Of a stretch of 64,000 nt of DNA, positions 27,906 through 36,426 are shown piece after piece. The DNA is from Nocardioides sp. LHD-245 (lineage in GTDB: Bacteria; Actinomycetota; Actinomycetes; Propionibacteriales; Nocardioidaceae), in the NCBI RefSeq assembly GCF_030929495.1, contig NZ_JAVFWN010000006.1:186001-250000 (forward strand), given 5' to 3'. Numbering within the stretch: the stretch's first letter is position 1; each line of letters begins with the position of its first letter. A model generated the notes under the pieces. It made no database searches and was not told the origin of the DNA. It saw only the letters and a list, made by a program, of their open reading frames with translations. The position numbers were made by a program, and so were the translations under genes.

Positions 27906-28921
27906 CGGGCACCTGCCTCGGTCTCGGCCGGCACCGCCGCGGGGTGCCAGCAGCGGTAGCGGTGGTCGGTCGCGTCCGCCAGCGCGAGCAGCTCCGGGAT
28001 CGCCTGGTGGCAGTCGTCCTCGGCGAAGGTGCACCGCGGCGCGAAGCGGCAGCCGGCGCCGCGCTCGAGCGGGTTCGGCGGCGTGCCGCCGATCGGCACC
28101 GGCAGCGAGCGCCGCCCGGGCGCCATCTGCGGGATCGCGGCCAGCAGGGCGCGCGTGTAGCGCATCGTGGGAGCCGCGAAGAGACCGGCGACCGGCGCCG
28201 TCTCGACCACCTGGCCGCCGTACATCACGGCGACCCGGTCGGTGTGCTGCGCGACGACGCCCATGTCGTGCGTGATCAGCACCGAGCCGATCGACAGCTC
28301 GGTGCACAGCTCGTCGAGCAGGTCCAGGATCTTCGCCTGCACCGTGACGTCGAGGGCGGTCGTCGGCTCGTCGGCGATGATCAGCTTCGGCTTGCAGGCG
28401 ATCGCCATCGCGATCAGGGCCCGCTGCCGCATGCCCCCGGAGAACTCGTGGGCGCGCTGCCGCGCCCGCCGCCGCGCGTCCGGGATGCCGACCATGTCGA
28501 GCAGCTCGACCGCGCGCTCCGCGGCCTGCGCCTTGTCGACGTCGGGCAGCCGGCGCACGGCCTCCGCGATCTGGGCGCCGATCGGCGTGATCGGGTGCAG
28601 GGCGCTGAGCGGGTCCTGGAAGATCATCGAGATCTGCCTGCCCCAGAGCTCGCGGCGCTCCTGGGCGCTGGCGCCGAGCACGTCCTTGCCCTCGAAGAGC
28701 ACCCGCCCGGAGATCCGGGCCCGGGCCCGGTCGTTGAGGCCCATCACGGTACGGCCGAGCACGCTCTTGCCGGAGCCGGACTCGCCCACGATGCCGAGCC
28801 GCTCGCCGCGGCCGAGGGTGAGGCTGACGCCGTCCACGGCGCGGACCAGGCCGCCGCGCGTCGGGAACTCGACGACCAGGTCCTCGATCTGCAACAACGG
28901 GGTCTCAGGCACCCTTGCCAC
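27902..28921 (-). CDS. ABC transporter ATP-binding protein (DppD/OppD type)
   Basis: First ATPase of the importer, 339 residues: Walker A GESGSGKSV, signature FSGGMRQRALIAMA, Walker B LIIADEPTTALD, and the C-terminal oligopeptide-permease extension with a cysteine cluster (GAGCRFAPRCTFAEDDC) near 300-316 that is typical of this subfamily. It overlaps the permease gene upstream by 17 bp and the next ATPase by 4 bp. Confidence 0.94.
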   Translation of the reverse strand: MARVPETPLLQIEDLVVEFPTRGGLVRAVDGVSLTLGRGERLGIVGESGSGKSVLGRTVMGLNDRARARISGRVLFEGKDVLGASAQERRELWGRQISMIFQDPLSALHPITPIGAQIAEAVRRLPDVDKAQAAERAVELLDMVGIPDARRRARQRAHEFSGGMRQRALIAMAIACKPKLIIADEPTTALDVTVQAKILDLLDELCTELSIGSVLITHDMGVVAQHTDRVAVMYGGQVVETAPVAGLFAAPTMRYTRALLAAIPQMAPGRRSLPVPIGGTPPNPLERGAGCRFAPRCTFAEDDCHQAIPELLALADATDHRYRCWHPAAVPAETEAGAR

Positions 28922-29795
28922 CTCCGTCAGTGGTCGCGTCGGCGCGGAGCCGGTCGGCGAGGACGTTGAAACTGAGGATGCTCAGCATCAAGAAGACCGA
29001 GGGCACCAGGATCAGGTGCGGGTCGGTGTTGAGGTACTGCCGACCTTCGTTGATCATCACGCCCCAGGTGGGCTGCGGCAGCGGCAGGCCCATCCCCAGG
29101 AAGCTGAGGCCGCCCTCGATGATGATCGCGCGGCCGGCGGCGACGAAGGCGAACGCGAGGATGGTGTCGGCGATATTGGGGAACAGGTCGCGCGCGATGA
29201 TCGAGTGCGGCCGGGTGCCGAGCACCTTGCTGGCCTCGACGAAGTCGCGGTTCATCAGCGCGAGCGTCTGGGAGCGCGCCATCCGGACGAACGCGGGGAT
29301 CGCCTGGGCGGTGATCGCGATCATCACGTTGGTCTTGGAGGCGCCCAGGAAGGCGGTCAGGACCAGGGCGAGCACGAGGCCGGGGAAGCCCAGGATCACG
29401 TCCGTGACGAAGCTGATCACGGCGTCCACCCAGCCCCCGAAGTAGGCCGCCGCGGTGCCGATCGGCACTCCGATGACCAGCGCCAGGAAGGTGGAGCCGA
29501 GGCCGATGAACAGGGAGACCTTGGCGCCGGAGAGGGCCCGAGCGAGCAGGTCACGGCCGTAGTTGTCGGTGCCGAGCAGGTACTCCGCGCTCGGCCCGGC
29601 GAAGCGGGCCTTGGCGTCGAACTCGAGGGCGTCCAGGTGCAGGATCAGCGGCAGCAGGAACATGCCGAAGACCAGCAGCACCAGCCAGGTGGCGCTGAGG
29701 ATCTCCATCCAGGTCCACGAGCGGCGCCGGGAGGCGCGGCCGCGGCGCCGAGAGCCGGACGGTACGGCGGGAGGTGCGGTGAGCTCGGTCGTCAT
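28905..29795 (-). CDS. ABC transporter permease (DppC/OppC type)
   Basis: Inner-membrane subunit of 296 residues. A cytoplasmic arginine-rich N-terminus (residues 12-28) is followed by six predicted helices, with the EAA loop in the region REFVEASKVLGTRPHSII-like (NRDFVEASKVLGTRP near 185). ATG at 29795, with GGGAGG upstream, is preferred over the GTG at 29798. It is encoded directly after the other permease. Confidence 0.93.
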   Translation of the reverse strand: MTTELTAPPAVPSGSRRRGRASRRRSWTWMEILSATWLVLLVFGMFLLPLILHLDALEFDAKARFAGPSAEYLLGTDNYGRDLLARALSGAKVSLFIGLGSTFLALVIGVPIGTAAAYFGGWVDAVISFVTDVILGFPGLVLALVLTAFLGASKTNVMIAITAQAIPAFVRMARSQTLALMNRDFVEASKVLGTRPHSIIARDLFPNIADTILAFAFVAAGRAIIIEGGLSFLGMGLPLPQPTWGVMINEGRQYLNTDPHLILVPSVFLMLSILSFNVLADRLRADATTDGGGKGA

Positions 29796-29798
29796 CAC

Positions 29799-30836
29799 TC
29801 AGCCCTCCCGGTTCCCGGCCGTCGCGCCGCGCAGCCGCGGGTCGACGACGCCGTAGAGGAAGTCGACGAGGGTGTTGATCAGCACGAAGCTGCAGGCGAT
29901 CACCAGGGTCATTCCTTGCACGACGATGTAGTCCCGGTTCTGGACGGCGGAGACCAGGCCCGCGCCGAGTCCGGGCAGCCCGAAGAGGTTCTCGACGACC
30001 ACGGTGGAGCCGATCAGCACACCGACGGTGAGGCCGGTGACGGTGAGCAGGCCCAGGATGCTGGGCCGGATCGCGTGCCGGAACACGATCCGCAGCGGGG
30101 AGATCCCCTTCGCCCGGGCGACGTCGATGAAGTCCCGGCCGAGCGTCTCGGCGTAGTCCGCCCGGAGCACCCGCTGGTAGAGGGCGAACGGGGCCGCAGC
30201 CAGCGAGATCGAGGCCAGGATCACCGAGCCCAGGTGGGCGCCGACACCCTCGGACCAGGGCTGGTAGCCGTTGGCCGGCAACCAGCCCAGCGTGACCGCG
30301 AAGATCCAGATCAGGATCACGCCGATGACGAAGTTCGGAGTGGAGAGGACACCGAAGACCCACAGGCCGATCGCGTGGTCCGCTCCGCGGCCCTTGTTGA
30401 TCGCCGCGACGATGCCGGCCGGGATCGCGAGCACGAGCGCGATCAGCTGGCTGAGGATCACCAGCTCGAGCGTGATCGGCAGCCGGCTGGAGATCATCGA
30501 GGAGACGGTCTCCTTGGTGACATAGGACGAGCCCAGGTCACCGCTGAGCGCGCCGCCGATCCAGTCGAGGTAGCGGGCCAGGATGCCCTGGTCGAGCCCG
30601 AGCTCATGACGCATCGCGGCCAGCGTGGCCGGGTCGTTGGCCTGGTCGCCCAGGATCACCCGCGCCGGGTCGCCGGGAAGCAGCTGGAGACTGAGGAAGG
30701 TCAGCACGGAGATCATGAACAGCACCGCGAGCAGGCGGATCAGCTTGAGCCAGCCCCTGCTGCGCAGCACCCGGGACCAGCGCGCCGGTGCGCGCCGGTC
30801 GACCGGGGCCGTCGTCTCTCTCGTCGTCGCGTTCAC
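29799..30836 (-). CDS. ABC transporter permease (DppB/OppB type)
   Basis: Inner-membrane subunit of 345 residues and first gene of the importer operon. The first helix lies at about 30-50, followed by the periplasmic loop QLLPGDPARVILGDQ typical of DppB proteins and five further helices; the EAA loop region is LGRDFIDVARAKGISPLRIV near 220. The GTG at 30836 has AAGGA seven bases upstream. The upstream gap carries IclR-type palindromes, so the operon is probably under the divergent regulator. Confidence 0.93.
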   Translation of the reverse strand: MNATTRETTAPVDRRAPARWSRVLRSRGWLKLIRLLAVLFMISVLTFLSLQLLPGDPARVILGDQANDPATLAAMRHELGLDQGILARYLDWIGGALSGDLGSSYVTKETVSSMISSRLPITLELVILSQLIALVLAIPAGIVAAINKGRGADHAIGLWVFGVLSTPNFVIGVILIWIFAVTLGWLPANGYQPWSEGVGAHLGSVILASISLAAAPFALYQRVLRADYAETLGRDFIDVARAKGISPLRIVFRHAIRPSILGLLTVTGLTVGVLIGSTVVVENLFGLPGLGAGLVSAVQNRDYIVVQGMTLVIACSFVLINTLVDFLYGVVDPRLRGATAGNREG

Positions 30837-31087
30837 ATGCCGTTCCTTCTGCTCAGGGGCCGCGCCATGCCGCCCGGAGAGTTCCGTTTGAGAACCACAG
30901 TTCGCTCTCCTGAAAAGCGAGCGTGCTGCAGGTTTCGCCCGTGTGTCAAGTATGTAGACGGAAGTTCATCTACATGAACCTCTCGCTGTCAGGTCGCCGC
31001 CCGACCACTGGTCACGAGCAGGCAGGTTCGGCTACGGTTCCCATGTAGCCGAACCGTGATTCAAACATGTGAACCTGAGGAGGGGTC
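30837..31087. promoter_or_regulatory. Divergent promoter region with IclR-type operators
   Basis: Between the importer operon and the IclR gene. Three inverted repeats are visible: GAAC-CACA-GTTC (30892-30903), GTTCAT-CTAC-ATGAAC (30964-30979) and a perfect 11-bp pair, GGTTCGGCTAC (31025-31035) with GTAGCCGAACC (31045-31055). The last two share the half site GTTC-NN-CTAC. These are the best candidates for the binding sites of the adjacent regulator. The last palindrome ends 32 bp before the IclR start codon, so autoregulation is likely. Confidence 0.75.
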
Positions 31088-31840
31088 ATGGCAGCCCTGG
31101 TGAAATCCGCTGACCGCGTACTGCAGATCCTCGATCTGCTCACCGAGCACCCCGACGGCCTCACCCTGACCGAGATCCAGCGGGCCATGGACTTCCCGAA
31201 GAGCAGCACCTTCGGGCTGGTCAACACGATGGCGGTACGCGGCTTCGTCCAGCAGGACCCGAACACCCGCAAGTACGCCGTCGGCATTCGCCTGTGGCAG
31301 GCCGGTCAGAGCTACCTGACCGCCACGTCGCTCGAGCAGCTCGCGCTCCCCTACATGACGGCCGTCCGCGACGCCCTCAACGAGACCGTGCAGCTGGCCA
31401 TCCTGGACGGCACGGACAACGTCTACATCGGCAAGGTCGACCCCGACCAGCAGCTCCGCCTCGCCTCGCACGTCGGCGCCCGGCTGCCCGCCTACGCGAC
31501 CGGCCTCGGCAAGGCGCTGCTCAGCCTGCTGCCCGACGAGGAGGTCCGGCGGCGCTTCGACGGGGTCGCCTTCACGCCGTACACCGAGCGCTCGCTGCAC
31601 TCGGTCGACGAGCTGATCGCGGTGCTCGGCGAGATCCGGGCCCGCGGCTATGCCGAGGACGACGCCGAGTACACGGAGGGCGTCTACTGCATCGCCTTCC
31701 CCCTGAAGCCGAGCCGTGACTACGGCCTCGCCTCGATCAGCGTCTCGGTGCCGCACGTGCGCCGCTCCGACGACCTCACGGCGCGCACCATCGAGAGCCT
31801 TCGGCACGCCACCGTGCAGATCTCGCAGCGCCTCAGCTGA
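31088..31840 (+). CDS. IclR-family transcriptional regulator
   Basis: A 250-residue regulator with an N-terminal winged helix (about 1-65, AALVKSADRVLQILDLLTEH and the recognition part FPKSSTFGLVNTMAVRGFV) and the IclR effector domain (about 80-250, including ARLPAYATGLGKALLS and the RGYAEDDAEYTEGVYCIAFP motif). Members control catabolism of aromatic and sugar acids. It is divergent from the importer, and the hydrolase gene follows 41 bp downstream on the same strand, making both likely targets. Confidence 0.94.
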   Translation: MAALVKSADRVLQILDLLTEHPDGLTLTEIQRAMDFPKSSTFGLVNTMAVRGFVQQDPNTRKYAVGIRLWQAGQSYLTATSLEQLALPYMTAVRDALNETVQLAILDGTDNVYIGKVDPDQQLRLASHVGARLPAYATGLGKALLSLLPDEEVRRRFDGVAFTPYTERSLHSVDELIAVLGEIRARGYAEDDAEYTEGVYCIAFPLKPSRDYGLASISVSVPHVRRSDDLTARTIESLRHATVQISQRLS

Positions 31841-31881
31841 CCTCACGCCCTTCCCCACCGCCAACCCCGACCACAGGAGTG

Positions 31882-32748
31882 ATGAAGCACGTGGAGCTGT
31901 TCCGCCACGGCCCCCTCGGCCAGGAGCGTCCCGCCGTCCGCAGCGACGGGATCGCCTACGACCTCAGCGGCCTGACCCCCGACCTGGACGGCGACTTCCT
32001 CGCCGCCGACGGCATCGAGCGGGTCGCTGCCGCACTGGCAGCCGGTGAGCTGCCCGTCCTCGACGCGGCCGCGCTCAGCGGCCGGCGGATCGGCGCGCCG
32101 ATCGCGCGGCCCCAGGCGATCAGCTGCATCGGCATGAACTACGCGGCCCACGCCGCCGAGTCCGGAGCCGCGCCGCCGGAGGTGCCGGTGCTCTTCTACA
32201 AGCACCCGGGCACGATGGTCGGCCCGGACGACGACGTGCTGCTGCCGCCGGGCTCGGAGAAGTCCGACTGGGAGGTCGAGCTGGGCGTGGTCGTCAAGCG
32301 CACGCCGCGCCGGCTCGCCACGACCGCCGAGGCCCTCGACTATGTCGCCGGCTACGTGATCGCCAACGACCTGTCCGAGCGGGCCAGCCAGCTCGAGCAC
32401 TCCGGAGGCCAGTGGTCGAAGGGCAAGTCGGCGGAGACCTTCTGCCCGGTCGGCCCCTTCCTGCGCCCGGCCGGCGAGCTCGACCCGCAGGCACTGCGGC
32501 TGCGCTCCTGGGTGAACGGCGAGAAGCGCCAGGACTCGAGCACGGCCGACATGGTCTTCAGCGTCGCCGAGATCATCCGACACCTGTCGCATCACGTGCT
32601 GCTCGCACCCGGCGACCTGGTGCTCACCGGCACGCCCGAGGGCGTCGCCCTCTCCGGGCGCTTCCCCTATCTCACCGTCGGGGACGAGATGGAGCTGGAG
32701 ATCGACGGTCTCGGCCGCCAGCGCCAGCGGGTCGTCCCCGGCGCCTGA
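31882..32748 (+). CDS. Fumarylacetoacetate hydrolase family protein
   Basis: Cleaves carbon-carbon bonds of 1,3-diketo acids or decarboxylates related acids. The 288-residue protein has GMNYAAHAAESG near 92, LFYKHPGTMVGPDDDV near 110-125 and the metal-binding glutamates in DWEVELGVVV near 133-140. The start is uncertain: ATG at 31882 is very close to its GGAG, GTG at 31891 is better spaced and also fits the family N-terminus. In sugar-acid pathways this fold hydrolyses 2,4-diketo-3-deoxy acids, which would suit the glycosidase and dehydrogenases nearby, but this is inference. Confidence 0.9.
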   Translation: MKHVELFRHGPLGQERPAVRSDGIAYDLSGLTPDLDGDFLAADGIERVAAALAAGELPVLDAAALSGRRIGAPIARPQAISCIGMNYAAHAAESGAAPPEVPVLFYKHPGTMVGPDDDVLLPPGSEKSDWEVELGVVVKRTPRRLATTAEALDYVAGYVIANDLSERASQLEHSGGQWSKGKSAETFCPVGPFLRPAGELDPQALRLRSWVNGEKRQDSSTADMVFSVAEIIRHLSHHVLLAPGDLVLTGTPEGVALSGRFPYLTVGDEMELEIDGLGRQRQRVVPGA

Positions 32749-32790
32749 GCCTGCCCACCACGCCGCCTGGCGCCGTCCGACCCGGTCGGG

Positions 32791-32840
32791 CGGTGTCAGG
32801 CGGTGTCAGGCGGTGTCAGGCGGTGTCAGGCGGTGTCAGG
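32791..32840. repeat. Perfect decamer tandem repeat (5 x CGGTGTCAGG)
   Basis: Five identical 10-bp units cover the 3' end of the aldo/keto reductase gene and the space beyond it. Each unit contains TCA, a stop on the minus strand, so the reductase reading frame ends inside the array and unit loss or gain changes only its tail length. The units touch each other without spacers, so it is not a CRISPR. Confidence 0.95.
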
Positions 32841-33686
32841 CGCGGGGCGCGGGCGCACCTCGTCCAGCAGGGCCAGATCGTCGGCGACCAGCGTGAGCGT
32901 CGCCGCGGCGGCGCTGGCGCGCACCGAGCCCTCGCGCCCGGCACCGAGCACCGGCACCACCTCGGCACCCTGCGCGAGCAGCCAGGCGAGCGCCAGCTGC
33001 GCCCCGGTGGCGCCCAGCCGCGCGGCGAGCGCCGCGACCCGCGGCTCACGACGGGTCAGCTCCTCCAGCCGGCCCGGCCCGTCCGGCCCGCCGAGCGACG
33101 AGTACGCCTCGTACTCCAGCCCGAGCACGGCGCAGCGCTCCCGGACCGGATCGTCCACGCCCAGATAGGCGAGCCGGTTCTGCACCGCGGCGACCGGACC
33201 GGCCGCGCACGCGGCCTCCAGCTGGGCGACGCCGACATTGCAGACGCCGACCTCGGCGATCAGCCCCGCCGTGCGGAGGTCGGCCAGCGCCCCGATGCTC
33301 TCGGCGAGCGGGACCGCGGGATCGGGCCAGTGCAGGAAGTAGCGGTCGAGCCGCTCGGTGTCGAGCACGCGCAGGCTCGCCTCGACGTGGGACCGCAGCG
33401 TCGCGGGCCGGGCGTCGACCGCGAACGAGCCGTCCGGGCGACGCCAGTGCCCGCCCTTGGTCGCCACCCGCGCCCGCCCGGCCCGCGCGTGCGGGCCGAG
33501 CGCCTCGGCGAGCAGCCGCTCGCCCTCCCCCGGCCGACCGGGTGGACTGTAGGCGCGCGCGGTGTCGAATCGGTCGATGCCGGCGTCCAGGGCCGCGGCG
33601 ACGGTGGCGCTCAGCAGGGCCCGGTCGGGTCGCGCGGCCAACGCCCAGCGGGCGGTGCCGAGGACCAGGCGGGACACACGGGACAC
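32826..33686 (-). CDS. Aldo/keto reductase
   Basis: NAD(P)-dependent oxidoreductase of 286 residues with the full catalytic tetrad Asp41, Tyr46 (FDTARAYSPPG), Lys77 and His119 (DRYFLHWPD). The overall sequence resembles the L-fucose/D-threo-aldose dehydrogenase branch that oxidises or reduces sugars, but sequence alone cannot fix the substrate. It is the last gene of the six-gene minus-strand operon starting with the rhamnosidase, 12 bp after the MBL-fold gene. The C-terminus lies in a tandem repeat. Confidence 0.9.
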   Translation of the reverse strand: MSRVSRLVLGTARWALAARPDRALLSATVAAALDAGIDRFDTARAYSPPGRPGEGERLLAEALGPHARAGRARVATKGGHWRRPDGSFAVDARPATLRSHVEASLRVLDTERLDRYFLHWPDPAVPLAESIGALADLRTAGLIAEVGVCNVGVAQLEAACAAGPVAAVQNRLAYLGVDDPVRERCAVLGLEYEAYSSLGGPDGPGRLEELTRREPRVAALAARLGATGAQLALAWLLAQGAEVVPVLGAGREGSVRASAAAATLTLVADDLALLDEVRPRPAPDTA

Positions 33687-33698
33687 GCCGACGCCGGG

Positions 33699-34490
33699 CT
33701 AGGCCGTCGGCGCCGGCGCCACCACGAGATCGGGGTACCGCTGCAGCTGGCCCTCGTCGTACAGGGTGAGGGCGTGGTCGGCGACCCGGTTGACCCGGGC
33801 GTGTGCGGCCATCGCCTCGTAGATGTTCTCGCAGATCCCGATCGGGTGGTCCTCGTCGAGGTTGCGCCGGGTGAAGTAGGCGTCGGTGACGGTGACCACC
33901 CCGACGGCGGTGTCGACCTCGACGGCCATGGACGCACGGTGGTGCGAGCCGGTCCACCAGGTCCGCAGCCCGGGCACGATCTCGTCCTCGTCGGCGAGCA
34001 GCCGGACCCGGTCCCAGGCGTCGTGGGTCAGATAGCTCAGCGCCTCCGGGAGCAGCGACGTCCAGCGGTCGTCGTGCGGGTGGCGATGCGTGGAGTGGAA
34101 ATGGGTCCAGCCCCGCTCGGTCAGGCAGATCTGCGCCCGGTCGAACAGGGTGAGGTTCGCTGTCGTGTAGAGCTGCAGCGGGGTGAGCAGCACGTGGGTG
34201 ATGTCGGACGGCGTCAGCCCGAGCGCGGTGAGCTGGTCGGGCAGCCACTGTCCCGGCTCGCGCTGGAACGCGGCCCGCTCCCCCAGGAACGCCGCCCAGC
34301 CCGCGTTCATGGCGGTGAGGTCCTCGGCCGGGCCGGTGCCGACGAGCGCGCGCACGCCCGGTCCCTCGATCAGGAATGCCTGGAACGCCAGCCGGTACCA
34401 CTGGTCCCAGTCGGACATCCAGTACACCTCCGGGCCCGGCACCTCGCCGAAGCCCAGCGGCAGGATCCGCACACCGAACGTCATTCCCAC
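33699..34490 (-). CDS. Metallo-beta-lactamase-fold protein lacking the HxHxDH metal site
   Basis: A 263-residue protein aligning with MBL hydrolases of the lactonase type: an SDITHVLLT strand (96-103), a WWTGSHHRAS region (178-187) matching the GHTPGS loop, and a VTDAYFTRRN region (201-210) with the bridging aspartate D203. The core motif, normally THLHFDHAGN, reads TPLQLYTTAN: the histidines, aspartate and final histidine are replaced by P104, Q106, Y108 and T109. It cannot bind two metals normally, so it is a pseudoenzyme or uses other chemistry. Lies between the alcohol dehydrogenase and the aldo/keto reductase. Confidence 0.82.
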   Translation of the reverse strand: MGMTFGVRILPLGFGEVPGPEVYWMSDWDQWYRLAFQAFLIEGPGVRALVGTGPAEDLTAMNAGWAAFLGERAAFQREPGQWLPDQLTALGLTPSDITHVLLTPLQLYTTANLTLFDRAQICLTERGWTHFHSTHRHPHDDRWTSLLPEALSYLTHDAWDRVRLLADEDEIVPGLRTWWTGSHHRASMAVEVDTAVGVVTVTDAYFTRRNLDEDHPIGICENIYEAMAAHARVNRVADHALTLYDEGQLQRYPDLVVAPAPTA

Positions 34491-34530
34491 TCTCCTTGCT
34501 CTGGCTGATTGCCCTGGCTGAGCAGCTCCG

Positions 34531-35460
34531 TCAGGGCTGCAGCAGCGCCTTGATCACGTCACGGCGACCCTCGAGCAGCTCGCCGAAGATCTCCGCACCG
34601 GACTCGAACGGGAAGGTCGTGGTCCAGTCGAGCCGCACCCGCCCGGCGATCTCCAGCGCCTCCGCGAAGTCCGCCCGCCGGTAGCAGTAGGACCCGAGCA
34701 CCCGCTTCTCCGAGCGTACGATCTCCTGCCCGTCGAAGCCGGCCTGGGTGCTGAGCAGTCCGATCCAGACCGCGACGCCGCCCGGACGGAGTACGTCGAC
34801 GGAGATCTTGTGGGTCTGCTCGGCGCCGACCGCGTCGATGACGATGTCGAACTCGCCCGTCAGCTCGGTGACCGCCCGGCCGCCGAGGCGGGACGCGATC
34901 GCCAGTCGCCCCTCGTCCAGGTCGCTGATGGTGACCTGGTCGCTGTGCTCCAGAGCGACGAGCAGGGTCACCAGCCCGATGGTGCCGGCGCCGATGACCG
35001 CGATCCGAGGGTTGCCCTCCGGGCGTGCCAGGCGTACGGCGTGCACCGCGTTGGCCAGCGGCTCCACCATCGCCGCGGTCTCGAAGCTCATCGAGTCCGG
35101 GATCACGTAGACCGCGGCCTCGGGGACCACCACCGTCTCGGCGAAGGCGCCCGGCCGATGGATGCCGAGGATGGCGCGGTTGCGGCACAGGTGCTCGTCC
35201 CCGCGCAGGCACTGGTCGCAACTGTCACAGCTGAGCAGCGGGTTGACCGTGACCCGGCGGCCGTCGGCGGTGGTGCCGGCCAGCTCGTGGCCCATCACCA
35301 GGGGCGGCTTGCGGAAGTCGGTGTGCCGGACGCCGTGCAGCTCACTGCCGCAGATGCCGGAGGCGACCACCCGGATCGCCACCTCGCCCGGGGCCGGCCG
35401 CGGCTCGTCGAGGTCCTGGAGCTCGACCGTGCTCGCCTTGGTGAAGACCAGAGCCCTCAT
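34531..35460 (-). CDS. Zinc-dependent medium-chain alcohol/polyol dehydrogenase
   Basis: MDR-family dehydrogenase of 309 residues, about 30 short of the usual length. The catalytic zinc ligands Cys37, His58 and Glu59 and the structural zinc cysteines C78, C81, C84 and C92 are all present; the Rossmann motif is VIGAGTIGLV near 154-163. It resembles sugar-alcohol and L-threonine dehydrogenases. I use the ATG at 35460, which overlaps the 2-hydroxyacid dehydrogenase by four bases; upstream in-frame sequence is out of frame with that gene. Confidence 0.92.
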   Translation of the reverse strand: MRALVFTKASTVELQDLDEPRPAPGEVAIRVVASGICGSELHGVRHTDFRKPPLVMGHELAGTTADGRRVTVNPLLSCDSCDQCLRGDEHLCRNRAILGIHRPGAFAETVVVPEAAVYVIPDSMSFETAAMVEPLANAVHAVRLARPEGNPRIAVIGAGTIGLVTLLVALEHSDQVTISDLDEGRLAIASRLGGRAVTELTGEFDIVIDAVGAEQTHKISVDVLRPGGVAVWIGLLSTQAGFDGQEIVRSEKRVLGSYCYRRADFAEALEIAGRVRLDWTTTFPFESGAEIFGELLEGRRDVIKALLQP

Positions 35461-36392
35461 GCCCGTCCCCCGTGGGCACGGAGCAGATCGGCCAGGATCT
35501 GCGCCGCGCGGACCCGCAGCTGCGGCAGGGAATCGGTGGACAGGTAGGCGATGTGGGGGGTGACCAGCGCGCGAGCGTGCTCCGCGAGCTTCGCGGAGAC
35601 GCCCGTCGGCGGCTCGGAGCAGAGGACGTCCAGGCTGGCGAAGCCGAGCGTGCCGGCGTCCAGGGCGGCGAGCAGGGCGGTCTCGTCGACCAGCGCTCCG
35701 CGGGCGGTGTTGACCAGATGTCCCTCGCGGCCGAGCGCGGCCAGGATCGTCGCGTCCACCACGCCGGCCGTCTCGGCGGTGCTCGGCATGTGCAGGGACA
35801 GGTGCCCGACCGCCTCGGCGAGCTCCAGCAGGGTCGGCCAGACGGTGACGCCTCCGGGCGACTCGGTCAGGAACGGGTCCCAGATGTGGACCGGGAAGCC
35901 GAGCGCGGCGACCCGGTCGGCCAGGGCCCGGCCGATCCGGCCGAAGCCGGCGATGCCGACCGGGTCCCGTCCCGGCGGGGGCGGCTGGGAGATCCCTGCG
36001 GTCGTCCAGCCCGCTGCGGCCAGGTTGCGGGAGCCGGCCGTCAGCCGACGGTTGTGCGCGTAGATCGAGGCCGCGGCGTGGTCGGCCACCTCCGCGAGGC
36101 AATAGTCGTCGACATTGCTGACCACGACGCCGCGCCGGGCGGCCGCGTCCAGGTCGATGTTGTCCAGCCCGATGCCGTAGCGGACCACGGCCTTGAGCCG
36201 GGGCAGTGCGCCGAGCACGTCGTCGGTGATCGGCGCCCACTGGACGAGCAGACCGTCCGCCTCGGCGGCGGCCTCGATCACCTCGGCCTCGGTGGTGACG
36301 TCGTGCTTCGCGACCGAGAACTCGGGCTCCAGCACCTCCCGCTCGTGCGAACCGTCACCCAGGTTGGTGTCGGTGATGACGACGTTGAACAT
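35457..36392 (-). CDS. D-2-hydroxyacid dehydrogenase (phosphoglycerate dehydrogenase-like)
   Basis: NAD-dependent enzyme of 311 residues interconverting a 2-hydroxy acid and a 2-keto acid. The nucleotide-binding GFGRIG is at 149-154, and the catalytic triad is R231 (NTARGALVD), E260 (CSEPP) and H280 (TPHIAYLS). The N-terminal catalytic domain is complete; there is no C-terminal ACT domain, so it is not a serine-pathway SerA. Translationally coupled to the alcohol dehydrogenase downstream. Confidence 0.92.
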   Translation of the reverse strand: MFNVVITDTNLGDGSHEREVLEPEFSVAKHDVTTEAEVIEAAAEADGLLVQWAPITDDVLGALPRLKAVVRYGIGLDNIDLDAAARRGVVVSNVDDYCLAEVADHAAASIYAHNRRLTAGSRNLAAAGWTTAGISQPPPPGRDPVGIAGFGRIGRALADRVAALGFPVHIWDPFLTESPGGVTVWPTLLELAEAVGHLSLHMPSTAETAGVVDATILAALGREGHLVNTARGALVDETALLAALDAGTLGFASLDVLCSEPPTGVSAKLAEHARALVTPHIAYLSTDSLPQLRVRAAQILADLLRAHGGRA

Positions 36393-36426
36393 GAATCTCC
36401 TTCGAAAGCGGTGTCGGTGGGGCGGG

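Noticed and set aside
28167..30977. Open frame of about 936 codons opposite the ABC importer
   Set aside because: It is the mirror of four recognisable transporter genes.
32791..32840. Short repeats considered as CRISPR
   Set aside because: Units are contiguous 10-mers without spacers, and no cas genes are present; the Cas4-like nuclease is 26 kb away in a phage module.
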